DNA of 64,000 nt from Streptococcus cristatus (GCF_003943505.1 NZ_RJPS01000009.1:1-64000), one strand, 5' to 3'; numbered from the stretch's first letter, positions 35,115-43,108 are shown. Notes: generated by a model from the sequence alone, not told the origin. Numbers and translations: made by a program.

Positions 35115-37769
35115 ATGGCTGATAAGAAGAAAATTGTTGAACAAGAAGATAAAGTGCTAGCGGCTGAAAAACATGTTGACGAGCTTGTGCAAAAAGGTCT
35201 CCTAGCTCTTGAAGAAATGAGAAAACTAAATCAAGAGCAAGTAGATTACATCGTAGCAAAAGCTTCAGTTGCAGCTCTTGATGCGCACGGGATCCTTGCT
35301 CAACATGCAGTTGAAGAAACTGGTCGCGGTGTATTTGAAGACAAGGCAACGAAAAACCTTTTTGCCTGTGAGCACGTTGTCAACAATATGCGCGGTGTTA
35401 AAACTGCTGGTGTTATCGAAGATGATCCTGTTACTGGTTTGACTAAGATTGCTGAGCCTGTCGGAGTTGTTTGTGGTATCACTCCAACGACTAACCCAAC
35501 ATCAACAGCAATTTTCAAAGCATTGATTGCCTTGAAGACACGTAACCCAATCGTTTTTGCCTTCCACCCATCTGCTCAAGAATCATCTGCTCACGCAGCG
35601 CAAATCGTTCGTGACGCAGCTATCGCAGCTGGCGCACCAGAAAACTGTGTGCAATGGATTACAGAACCATCTATGGAAGCAACAGCAGCTTTGATGAACC
35701 ATGATGGTATTGCAACAATCCTTGCAACTGGTGGTAATGCCATGGTTAAGGCTGCCTACTCTTGCGGAAAACCAGCTCTTGGGGTTGGTGCCGGAAACGT
35801 ACCAGCTTACATCGAAAAATCTGCTGACCTTCGCCAAGCAGCTCATGATATCGTAATGTCTAAATCATTTGACAATGGTATGGTCTGCGCATCTGAGCAA
35901 GCGGTGATTATTGACAAGGAAGTTTATGACGAATTTGTAGAGGAATTCAAGTCATACCACACTTATTTTGTAAACAAAAAAGAAAAAGCTCTTCTTGAAG
36001 AATTCTGCTTTGGCGCTAAAGCAAACAGCAAAAACTGTGCTGGTGCTAAACTAAACGCAAGCATCGTTGGTAAGCCAGCTGCATGGATTGCAGAACAAGC
36101 AGGCTTTAAAGTACCAGAAGGTACAAACATTTTGGCTGCAGAATGTGCGGAAGTAGGTCCAAATGAGCCATTGACTCGCGAAAAACTTTCACCAGTGATC
36201 GCTGTCTTGAAAGCTGAAGATAGAGAAGACGGTCTTAAAAAAGCTCGTCAAATGGTTGAATTTAACGGACTTGGTCACTCAGCAGCTATCCATACAAAAG
36301 ACGACGCTCTTGCTAAACGCTTTGGTACTGAAATCAAAGCTATGCGGATCATCTGGAACTCTCCATCTACTTTCGGTGGTATCGGGGACGTATATAATGC
36401 CTTCATTCCATCCTTGACACTTGGATGTGGTTCATACGGACGCAATTCAGTTGGTGATAATGTGAGCGCTATTAACCTTCTAAACATCAAGAAAGTAGGG
36501 AAACGTAGAAATAATATGCAATGGTTTAAAGTTCCTTCAAAAATTTACTTCGAGCGCAACTCTATCCAATACCTTCAAACATGTGAAGATATTGAACGCG
36601 TTATGATCGTTACTGATAAATCTATCGAAAAGCTTGGCTTTGTTCAACGTGTGATCGATCAATTGAACGCACGTAGCAACCGTGTCACTATCCAAGTCTT
36701 CTCAGATGTTGAACCAGATCCAGACATCACAACTGTAGAACGTGGTGCTGAAGTGATGAAAGCATTTGAACCAGACACAATCATTGCTCTTGGTGGTGGT
36801 TCTCCAATGGACGCGGCTAAAGTAATGTGGCTCTTCTACGAGCAACCAGAAATCGACTTCCGTGACTTGGTTCAAAAATTCATGGATATCCGTAAACGTG
36901 CCTTCCGCTTCCCATCACTTGGTAAGAAAGCGAAGTACATCGGTATCCCAACGACTTCAGGTACAGGTTCAGAAGTAACACCGTTTGCCGTTATCTCTGA
37001 CAAGAAAAACAACCGCAAATACCCATTGGCTGACTACTCATTGACACCAACTATTGCGATTGTTGACCCTGCTTTGGTTGAATCCGTTCCAGACTTTATC
37101 GCTGCTGATACTGGTATGGACGTCTTGACTCATGCGACTGAAGCCTATACTTCAAACTTCGCTAACGACTACACAGACGGTATTGCGCTTCAAACAATCA
37201 AACTTGTCTTTGAATGGTTGGAAAAATCTGTTAAGACAGCTGACCCAGAAGCACGTGAGAAAATGCATAATGCGTCTACAATGGCAGGTATGGCCTTTGC
37301 CAATGCCTTCCTTGGTATGAGCCACTCAATGGCCCACAAGATCGGTGGTGTTCACCACACTGTTCACGGACGTACAAACGCAATCTTGCTTCCATACGTC
37401 ATCCGTTACAATGGTACTCGTCCATCTAAGACTACTACATGGCCTAAATACAACTACTGGAAAGCTGATGAGAAATTCCAAGACATCGCGAAAATGCTTG
37501 GTTTGCCTCACTCAACTCCAGAAGAAGCAGTTGAAGCATACGCTAAAGCTGTTTACGAACTTGGTGTTGCAGTAGGTATCAAGATGAACTTCAAAGACCA
37601 AGGAATCGATGAAAAAGCTTGGAAAGACAGCTTGCATGAAATCGCTTTACTTGCTTATGAAGATCAATGTTCACCTGCAAACCCACGCTTGCCAATGGTA
37701 GCTGACATGGAAGAAATCATGGCAGATGCCTACTATGGTTACGGAGAACGTCCAGGACGTCGTAAATAA
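35115..37769 (+). CDS. adhE: Bifunctional acetaldehyde-CoA / alcohol dehydrogenase
   Basis: Reduces acetyl-CoA to acetaldehyde and then to ethanol, recycling NADH in mixed-acid fermentation. 884 aa. N-terminal aldehyde dehydrogenase domain (about 1-440) with the catalytic Cys in DNGMVCASEQ. C-terminal iron alcohol dehydrogenase (about 455-884) with ALGGGSPMDAAK, IPTTSGTGSEVTPF and metal-binding His residues around GMSHSMAHKIGGVHH. Own promoter, Rex-type and cre-type sites; SD TTGGAGG. Repeat copy D follows. Confidence 0.97.
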   Translation: MADKKKIVEQEDKVLAAEKHVDELVQKGLLALEEMRKLNQEQVDYIVAKASVAALDAHGILAQHAVEETGRGVFEDKATKNLFACEHVVNNMRGVKTAGVIEDDPVTGLTKIAEPVGVVCGITPTTNPTSTAIFKALIALKTRNPIVFAFHPSAQESSAHAAQIVRDAAIAAGAPENCVQWITEPSMEATAALMNHDGIATILATGGNAMVKAAYSCGKPALGVGAGNVPAYIEKSADLRQAAHDIVMSKSFDNGMVCASEQAVIIDKEVYDEFVEEFKSYHTYFVNKKEKALLEEFCFGAKANSKNCAGAKLNASIVGKPAAWIAEQAGFKVPEGTNILAAECAEVGPNEPLTREKLSPVIAVLKAEDREDGLKKARQMVEFNGLGHSAAIHTKDDALAKRFGTEIKAMRIIWNSPSTFGGIGDVYNAFIPSLTLGCGSYGRNSVGDNVSAINLLNIKKVGKRRNNMQWFKVPSKIYFERNSIQYLQTCEDIERVMIVTDKSIEKLGFVQRVIDQLNARSNRVTIQVFSDVEPDPDITTVERGAEVMKAFEPDTIIALGGGSPMDAAKVMWLFYEQPEIDFRDLVQKFMDIRKRAFRFPSLGKKAKYIGIPTTSGTGSEVTPFAVISDKKNNRKYPLADYSLTPTIAIVDPALVESVPDFIAADTGMDVLTHATEAYTSNFANDYTDGIALQTIKLVFEWLEKSVKTADPEAREKMHNASTMAGMAFANAFLGMSHSMAHKIGGVHHTVHGRTNAILLPYVIRYNGTRPSKTTTWPKYNYWKADEKFQDIAKMLGLPHSTPEEAVEAYAKAVYELGVAVGIKMNFKDQGIDEKAWKDSLHEIALLAYEDQCSPANPRLPMVADMEEIMADAYYGYGERPGRRK

Positions 37770-37786
37770 TATAGTTATCAACCACA

Positions 37787-37967
37787 GAGAGTGGGACAGA
37801 AATCGGTAATTCGTTAGAATTCGATTTCGTCGTCCCACCTCCGCACAGTTGAGTAGTGCTGTAAAAGCTGATGAAATCAGCGTAGTAGAGCCCATTCAAC
37901 CACTGCGTCTTGCTCGACAATCCAAAGACAATTGAGAGGCTAGGACTTTTGTCCCAGACTCTTTTTT
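37787..37967 (+). repeat. Three-hairpin intergenic repeat, copy D
   Basis: GAGAGTGGGACAGAAATCGG at the left, GGACTTTTGTCCCAGACTC with a run of six T at the right. Provides the terminator of adhE and insulates the ComR-like regulator gene. Confidence 0.9.
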
Positions 37968-38056
37968 GGCGTGATTGGAGGAATTTTGATATAATAAAAA
38001 CAGAAAACTTTGATAATTAAATTATTTTTTTCAAATAATAATGAGGGTTTTGGTTG

Positions 38057-38971
38057 ATGAATGATGTTGGTAAAAGAATAGAGGAGTTACGCAAAAAGAA
38101 AGGTTTGAGCCGTCCGGCCTTTTGTGATGATGAGTCTGGTTTGTCTGTCCGCCAGCTGGCACGTATCGAAAAAGGTGAGTTTCACCCTTCTCTGAAAACT
38201 CTGGAGCATATCGCAGAAAAATTGGAGATTCCAGCCTATATCCTCATGCCTGACTATCAAGAGTTGCCAGAGCGTTATAAGGAAATCAAATACTTTCTCC
38301 TCCACCATCCCGACTATGGGGATAAGGAGCTGCAAGAACAAAAAGATGAGTATTTCGATGAAATCTTTGAGGACTTTTATGACAATCTTCCAAGAGATGA
38401 GCAGATAATGGTAGATTGCTTGCAGGCCATTGATCAGGTGCGGGCAGGTCAAAATTCATTATATGGTCAAGGTGTGTTGGAGAATAATTCTGACAATTTA
38501 GTCGATATAGAGCTGTTTCAAACTAGTACATTATTGAAATTAAGACTTTATTTTCTCTGTGCATTAATGGATGGATTGAATTCGGGTTTTATAAAAGAAA
38601 CTACCCAAGAAGAAATTATTCTTCTATTTAAAAAGCTATGTCTTCAAATAGAAGAAACTGAATTAGAAGATTTATATTTATTACGGGATGCTTTATTTGC
38701 AGCGTTGTGCTGTTTGGAGATTGTTGGGGAGTTCTCCTACTTTAAGATGGCAGTAGATAAGTTAAATCATATTATGAATAGGACTCGAGATTTTCAAAAG
38801 AAACCATTGATTTTAATGGTCGAGTGGAAATATTACATTCAATGTGATTTTTATGAGGCAAATCGTAAGTATCAAGAGGCGAAAATGGTGGCTCAAATAT
38901 TTGGAAACGAGGAATTGATAACAAGCCTTGATAGAGAATGGCAGAAAGATATAAAAAAATATATTCAATAA
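38057..38971 (+). CDS. ComR-like peptide-responsive regulator (RRNPP family)
   Basis: 304 aa from ATG at 38057 (MNDVGKRIEELRKKKGLSR); GAGG lies 10 nt upstream, and an extended -10 (TGA-TATAAT, 37987-37995) lies before it. N-terminal Xre-type HTH (residues about 5-60) has the ComR-like signature LSVRQLARIEKGEFHPSLKT. The C-terminal helical, TPR-like domain (about 75-300) begins LPERYKEIKYFLLHHP and fits the peptide-binding part of ComR, ScuR and SarF. Such regulators bind an imported short peptide and then activate palindromic promoter boxes. Two such boxes lie 117 nt and 2.0 kb downstream, and a WW-type peptide gene follows the second. It is not a classical Rgg. It may control bacteriocins rather than competence. 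Confidence 0.85.
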   Translation: MNDVGKRIEELRKKKGLSRPAFCDDESGLSVRQLARIEKGEFHPSLKTLEHIAEKLEIPAYILMPDYQELPERYKEIKYFLLHHPDYGDKELQEQKDEYFDEIFEDFYDNLPRDEQIMVDCLQAIDQVRAGQNSLYGQGVLENNSDNLVDIELFQTSTLLKLRLYFLCALMDGLNSGFIKETTQEEIILLFKKLCLQIEETELEDLYLLRDALFAALCCLEIVGEFSYFKMAVDKLNHIMNRTRDFQKKPLILMVEWKYYIQCDFYEANRKYQEAKMVAQIFGNEELITSLDREWQKDIKKYIQ

Positions 38972-39087
38972 TTTGTGAATAGTGGCAGAAATGTCCTGAT
39001 ATACTAAAGTTTTTGGCAAGATTTGATATTCTTGTCAATTTTTTTTATTTTGTTCGGATTTTACTATCTATTTATTAAAAAAATAGT

Positions 39088-39129
39088 GACATTTCTGTCA
39101 TTGGTGATTTTTTGTTGCGCTGATATAAT
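39088..39129 (+). promoter_or_regulatory. ComR-type box and promoter 1
   Basis: Palindrome GACATTTCTGTC (39088-39099), then ATTGGTGATTTTTT, then TATAAT (39124-39129); 24 nt separate the box from the -10. The same arrangement recurs at 40983-41024. This is the layout of ECom/ComR boxes: GACA-N4-TGTC dyad, T tract, -10 without -35. Confidence 0.82.
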
Positions 39130-39165
39130 TATTCTTGTAAATAAGACATCAGGAAGGGAATGATA

Positions 39166-39318
39166 ATGTGTGAAAAAGTTATTGACGTACAAAATATTAG
39201 TAAAAAATTTGGAAAATCTAGTGCTTTACAAGATGTGTCCTTTTCGATTAGTAAAGGTGAAATATTTGGATTTTTAGGTCCATCTGGTTCGGGAAAAACA
39301 ACAATGATTAGTAAATAA
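39166..39318 (+). pseudogene. Truncated ABC transporter ATPase
   Basis: 50 codons: MCEKVIDVQNISKKFGKSSA then LQDVSFSISKGEIFGFLGPS and the Walker A motif GSGKTTM, then ISK and a stop. A whole ATPase of this ABC-2 export type has 230-300 residues, so Walker B, signature and the rest are lost, probably by an internal deletion. It is the first gene after ComR-type box 1. It may still be translated but cannot be a working ATPase. Confidence 0.85.
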
Positions 39319-39330
39319 AGGAGTGAATTA

Positions 39331-39540
39331 ATGAGAGGTTTTAAAAATAGTATCAGTAACAAGCTACAAGGTGTTTTTCTAACTATCATTTTGTTAGGCG
39401 GTTTAGCAATTGCTTTGGTGGAAAGAAGATTATTGATTTCGTTAATTCTTATCGTGGCTATTATGATTTTATCATTTACAAATATGATATGGCTTAGACA
39501 ATTAGATCAAAATGTAAATTGGGAAAATAGGTCAAAATAG
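39331..39540 (+). CDS. Small two-helix membrane protein, possible immunity protein
   Basis: 69 aa. Two membrane segments (about 14-29 and 33-52: GVFLTIILLGGLAIALV and LLISLILIVAIMILSF), a basic N-terminus and a charged C-terminus (NWENRSK). SD AAAGGAG. It stands just before two bacteriocin-like peptide genes and behind the ComR-type promoter. Small membrane proteins in this position often give self-immunity; no family is recognised. Confidence 0.7.
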   Translation: MRGFKNSISNKLQGVFLTIILLGGLAIALVERRLLISLILIVAIMILSFTNMIWLRQLDQNVNWENRSK

Positions 39541-39560
39541 AAATTTAAAGGAGTAATTTT

Positions 39561-39710
39561 ATGGAAATGACAGACAAACATATGAATGAGCTATTTTTCG
39601 AGGAAGTACCAGTAGATGAGCTTTATGGGAATGCTCGAGATTTCATTGAAGGTTTCGGTGTTGGAATTGGTATTGTGGCTGCTGCTGCAGGAATTGTAGC
39701 TTTAACTTAA
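39561..39710 (+). CDS. Bacteriocin-like peptide 1
   Basis: 49 aa. The N-terminal part (residues 1-23, MEMTDKHMNELFFEEV...DELYG) is acidic and almost the same as in the next peptide, like a leader. The C-terminal part (24-49) is hydrophobic and Gly/Ala-rich (GFGVGIGIVAAAAGIVALT). SD AAAGGAG. Two paralogous peptides in tandem, with shared leader and different cores, are typical for two-peptide bacteriocins or other ribosomal peptides. No clear double-glycine cut site or Cys is present. Confidence 0.75.
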   Translation: MEMTDKHMNELFFEEVPVDELYGNARDFIEGFGVGIGIVAAAAGIVALT

Positions 39711-39722
39711 AGGAGTAATTTT

Positions 39723-39869
39723 ATGGAAATGAAAGATAAACATATGAATGAACTATTTTTTGAAGAAGTAAAAACAGACGAACTTTATGGAGATGGGTGG
39801 TTTATTGGAGGTGTTGCAGGTGGTGTTTTAGTTGGCGGAGCTATTTGGGCAGGCATAGTTTTAACTTAA
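39723..39869 (+). CDS. Bacteriocin-like peptide 2
   Basis: 48 aa. Shares MEM-DKHMNELFFEEV and DELYG with peptide 1; the core WFIGGVAGGVLVGGAIWAG is rich in GxxxG-type glycine spacing, the pattern that lets two-peptide bacteriocins pack in membranes, and both peptides end in AGIV(A)LT. The preceding spacer AAAGGAGTAATTTT is the same as before peptide 1, so the genes arose by tandem duplication. Too short for most automatic gene callers. Confidence 0.75.
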   Translation: MEMKDKHMNELFFEEVKTDELYGDGWFIGGVAGGVLVGGAIWAGIVLT

Positions 39870-39881
39870 AGGAGGAAGTTT

Positions 39882-39911
39882 ATGGGAATGACATATAAAC
39901 CATTTGAATAA
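39882..39911 (+). pseudogene. Vestige of a third peptide gene
   Basis: AAAGGAGGAAGTTT followed by ATG and nine codons, MGMTYKPFE, then a stop. It looks like the start of a third copy of the leader (MxMxxK) that was cut off. Confidence 0.5.
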
Positions 39912-39922
39912 AAATTAAGATT

Positions 39923-39961
39923 AGTAGTGGGTAAATCTCCTTCGGTATATTTATCCACTAC
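39923..39961 (+). terminator. Hairpin ending the peptide operon
   Basis: GTAGTGGGTAAAT / ATTTATCCACTAC, about 13 bp, with a stable TTCG-containing loop. No long T run follows, so it may protect the 3' end as well as terminate. Confidence 0.65.
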
Positions 39962-40077
39962 AGAAATTATAGGGTCAAAAAGTTCCAGAGCTAATCAAGA
40001 CTTTAGAACTTTTTCAATATACTTGGTTATCGGATATTTACGATAAAATAAAACTTTTGGCAATTATTGTCAAAAGT

Positions 40078-40933
40078 TTCAGATTGTAGACAAAGTCTTG
40101 AGAAAACACATTTCTCAGGGCTTTTTGTCGTTTTTAGGAGTATAATAGAGGTAAGAGGTGCAGCTGATGTTTCATAAAAACCAAGTAGATTTAGAGCGGC
40201 AACAGCTGGAAATGTGCATGACAGCCAGCTTTTTCCGCTCCTCTTTGCCAAGCTGGAACCTTTTGAGCCCCAAACTATTGTCATGGACTCTGGTTTTAAG
40301 ACGCCCAGTATTGCCAAGTTCCTGCTGGACCAGGAGCTAACGCCAGTTCTGCCTTACACCCGACCAAGGGGAGATAAGCACATGTTTCGCCCTAAAGATT
40401 TTGTTTATGATGAATACTATGACTGTTATCTCTGTCCGCAAAACCAGGTATTAAGCTACAGCACAACCAATCGTGACGGCTACCGAGAATACAAAAGCGA
40501 TTCCTCTATTTGTCAAAACTGCCCTCTTTTGACTGTCTGCACCAGAGCTAAGAATCATCAGCGGGTCATCACCCGGCATGTTTGGAAGGATTATTTAGAT
40601 AGATGTGAAGATATTCGTCATACCCCTGTGATGAAGGAATGGTACAAGCGGCGCAAGGAGACTATTGAGCGAGACTTTGGGACCGCCAAAGAATATCACG
40701 GTATGCGCTACACTAGACAGATTGGTAAGGCCAAAATGGAAGATCAGGTTGGTCTGACTTTTGCCTGCCTGAATCTCAAAAAACTGGTGAAAATGATTGC
40801 CTAGAGGGGCTTTTTATTTTGCCTGAATCGCAAGATCTTAGCTATATGACTAGTGTACAAGGAAAATCAGATAGAAATGATGAACAAAAAAAGACAAACC
40901 ACTTCGAGAAAAGTAGTTTGTCTACGGTCTGAA
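40078..40933 (+). mobile_element. Remnant of an IS1182-type insertion sequence
   Basis: Imperfect terminal inverted repeats: TTCAGATTGTAGACAAAGT at the left (40078-40096) and its complement AGTTTGTCTACGGTCTGAA at the right (40915-40933), 16 of 19 matching. Between them is a transposase gene with an internal deletion. The element (about 0.86 kb) is shorter than the 1.5-1.9 kb of the family. It separates the peptide genes from the pheromone-like gene. Confidence 0.75.
40167..40804 (+). pseudogene. IS1182-family transposase, internally deleted
   Basis: Begins MFHKNQVDLERQQLEM in one frame and continues from about 40208 in another frame with HDSQLFPLLFAKLEPFEPQT, so the middle (including the first catalytic Asp region) is lost with a frameshift. 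The rest, to the stop at 40804, shows DSGFKTPSIAKFLL, the Cys pair in CQNCPLLTVC and the DDE-end segment RRKETIERDFGTAKEYHGMR typical of IS1182. It cannot be active. Confidence 0.88.
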
Positions 40934-40982
40934 GTTTTTTTATTTTGTTTGGAATTATAGCTTTGGAACGGATATAAAAGAG

Positions 40983-41024
40983 GACATTTCTGTCATTGGT
41001 GATTTTTTGATATGCTGATATAAT
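40983..41024 (+). promoter_or_regulatory. ComR-type box and promoter 2
   Basis: The palindrome GACATTTCTGTC (40983-40994), ATTGGTGATTTTTT and TATAAT (41019-41024) repeat promoter 1 with the identical 24-nt box-to--10 distance. It stands right before the pheromone-like gene, the position of the box before comS. Confidence 0.82.
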
Positions 41025-41060
41025 TATTTTTGTAAACACCACAGCAGGAAGGAAAAAGAA

Positions 41061-41111
41061 ATGTTTAAACTTTTTAGTTTACTAGGCTCTATCGGTGGTT
41101 GGTGGGGGTAA
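41061..41111 (+). CDS. ComS-like pheromone precursor with WW motif
   Basis: 16 codons: MFKLFSLLGSIGGWWG. Strong SD (AGGAAGGA) 11 nt upstream of the ATG and a ComR-type promoter 36 nt before that. Size, hydrophobic N-terminus and C-terminal double Trp match ComS of the WW type (S. mutans XIP is GLDWWSL). The likely mature peptide is the last 7-8 residues (SIGGWWG). It would be imported by the Opp system to activate the ComR-like regulator at 38057. A caveat: one extra G in the G5 run at the end would join it to the next frame. Too short for usual gene callers. Confidence 0.72.
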   Translation: MFKLFSLLGSIGGWWG

Positions 41112-41128
41112 CTGTAAAAAGTCATGGT

Positions 41129-41416
41129 ATGTTAGAGTTCAAACGAATCAATAATGTACAGACTTATACAGGTGGCGTGCGAGATGTGCTAGTTGTGAGA
41201 CAGTCCTCTAGTCCATTAATACAAGTGGAGATAAGAGTCAATGGCTATTTGTTAGACTTGATTACAGTTAAAAGAAATATTCTTAGAGTGTATACTTTGA
41301 AAAATCTCTCTCCTACTGCAAGAGTTACAGTATCAAATATCACAGGGGGACTTGATATGACCTTGAAACACAATCGTACATTTAGGGATTTTGATTTTTT
41401 TGAAAAATTAAAATAG
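41129..41416 (+). CDS. Hypothetical protein after the pheromone-like gene
   Basis: 95 aa from the ATG at 41129 (MLEFKRINNVQTYTGG); no clear ribosome site, so it may rely on translation of the 16-residue peptide, whose stop is 17 nt upstream. The reading frame is open further back to 41099, and adding one G in the G5 run (41104-41108) would fuse both. Unrecognised; beta-type pattern (VEIRVNGYLLDLITVKRNIL), no signal or membrane segment in this form. Confidence 0.5.
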   Translation: MLEFKRINNVQTYTGGVRDVLVVRQSSSPLIQVEIRVNGYLLDLITVKRNILRVYTLKNLSPTARVTVSNITGGLDMTLKHNRTFRDFDFFEKLK

Positions 41417-41432
41417 GTTTAAGGAAGAAAAA

Positions 41433-41468
41433 ATGAGAAACAACTATTTATACAGGTTTAACCAATAA
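41433..41468 (+). pseudogene. Start of a lost gene (MRNNYLYRFNQ)
   Basis: AAGGAAG, ATG and eleven codons reading MRNNYLYRFNQ, then a stop. It may be the original N-terminus of the ABC exporter that resumes at 41516, cut off by a deletion. Confidence 0.4.
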
Positions 41469-41515
41469 GCGCTTTACATATTAGACATTTATATTAATGC
41501 ACACAGTTTTTATAG

Positions 41516-42880
41516 ATGAGAAAATATATGTCTGTCATTTTGAACTTTATCACATCGGTATTGCCAAATCTTATTTTAAATGGGATTGTGATTATGGGTT
41601 CTCTCTATTTTCTGGTAAATATCAGTCTGCCCTTGACATTACTATCTTTCTTACTATTTCCGTTTTTATTATTTGTCATTATTCCGATAAATCATCGGCT
41701 AGAAAGTCACTATACAAGCTATCAAGAAGGACTGGGAGACATTTCTAGTCGGATTAGTCATCGTTTCACTCATATCCGTTTGATGAAATCCTTCAATGGT
41801 GAAAAGAGTGAGGAAGAATCCATGGCTCACTCTTTTAATCAATTAAGCCACAACTTCAAAAAGATTATTGGTCTATCCTCCATTCAACAAACTTTGTCAA
41901 ATGGATTGACCATGACCTTTATCATTTTACTCTTGGTGGTGGCTGGTTTGGAAGTCTCAAAAGGCAATATGACCATGAGTAGCTTGATGACTTTTGTTCT
42001 TTATCTTACACAGTTGATTGACCCTATCACAGATATTTCTGAATCTATGACGGATTGGACAGAGTTTCATAGTGTTTCAAATCGTTTAATGGAGATGGTA
42101 GAGTTAGATAAAGAAGCAGGAGGAGAGACAGGGTTAGAGCTTTCTAGATCGAGTATCATCATGAAGAATGTTAATTTTTCCTATGATCAGGAAAATGTCT
42201 TAAACGATTTATCCGTCAATATTCAAGCGGGACAGCATACGGCCATTGTTGGACCAAGCGGTGCAGGGAAATCGACTATTTTTGCTCTATTGATGAAATT
42301 CTATCAAGATTATAAGGGAGATATCTTCATTGGCAATCAGAGTTTAGCAGGCTTATCTGAGGAACAATTGAGAAAGATGATTGCTTATATTCCTCAAGAT
42401 AATACCTTGTTTCATGGAACGATCAGGGAAAATCTTCTCTATGGGAAAAATAAAATCGTCTCAGAAGAACGGATGAATGAAGTCTTAGAAGAACTGGGGT
42501 TGGCGTGTTTGATAAGGGATTTAGACAAAGGTTTAGATACGGAGATTTCTGATAGTGGTACTGGGCTGTCCGAGGGACAAAAGCAACGTTTTAATATTGC
42601 GAGGGCTTTATTGCTGGAGCATCCGATTTATCTGTTAGATGAAGTGACAGCAAGTTTAGACAGTGTGACAGAACAAAGAATTAGTAAAGCAATTGATAAG
42701 CTGACAGCAGGTAAAACACGCATGACAATTGCGCATCGTTTGCATACAGTCAAGAAAGCAGATTCAATTCTTGTTTTAGATAAAACTGGACGGATAGTGG
42801 ATCAAGGGACTCATCATCAGTTGCTGCTTAGAAATCATCTTTATCAAGAATTTCTATCAAATGTTCAAAAAGCAGGTTAA
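41516..42880 (+). pseudogene. ABC exporter (membrane + ATPase), N-terminally truncated
   Basis: 454 aa as read. The C-terminal nucleotide-binding domain is whole: Walker A VGPSGAGKSTI, Q-loop IPQDN, signature LSEGQKQRFNIARALLL, Walker B IYLLDEVTAS, H-loop IAHRLHTV. The membrane domain has only about four of the six segments; about 120 residues seem missing at the start compared with full exporters of 570-600 aa. There is no ribosome site before the ATG. Possibly once the exporter of the peptides at 39561-39869; now probably non-functional or needing a partner. Confidence 0.78.
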
Positions 42881-42939
42881 AAGGTGTGATTCTTTATTTA
42901 CCTCGCTTGCTTTGTTTTTAGTAATGTGACATTAAAAAG

Positions 42940-42969
42940 AGGTCAGGGAATTTCTCCGACCCCTTTTTT
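42940..42969 (+). terminator. Terminator after the ABC exporter
   Basis: GGTCAGGGA / TCTCCGACC hairpin followed by seven T. Confidence 0.85.
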
Positions 42970-43060
42970 TGAAACTAGTTTCAAAAAGAAAGAGAATCAT
43001 AGCAAAAACGGAAACTAAATTCTTCTTTCTGTAAAGGATTGAAAAAGGTGAGGGGCTGTG

Positions 43061-43094
43061 CTATTGTTTTTGTAAGGGTTTACAAAAACAATAG
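43061..43094. promoter_or_regulatory. Perfect 15-bp inverted repeat before the esterase gene
   Basis: CTATTGTTTTTGTAA-GGGT-TTACAAAAACAATAG. It ends 5 nt before the GGAGG ribosome site of the esterase. No T run follows, so it is more likely an operator or a translation-control hairpin than a terminator. Confidence 0.65.
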
Positions 43095-43108
43095 TGTTGG
43101 AGGATGAG

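Noticed and set aside
41480-41493. cre-like ATAAGCGCTTTACA before the truncated ABC exporter
   Set aside because: Two mismatches at key positions and no promoter in suitable place; likely chance or leftover.
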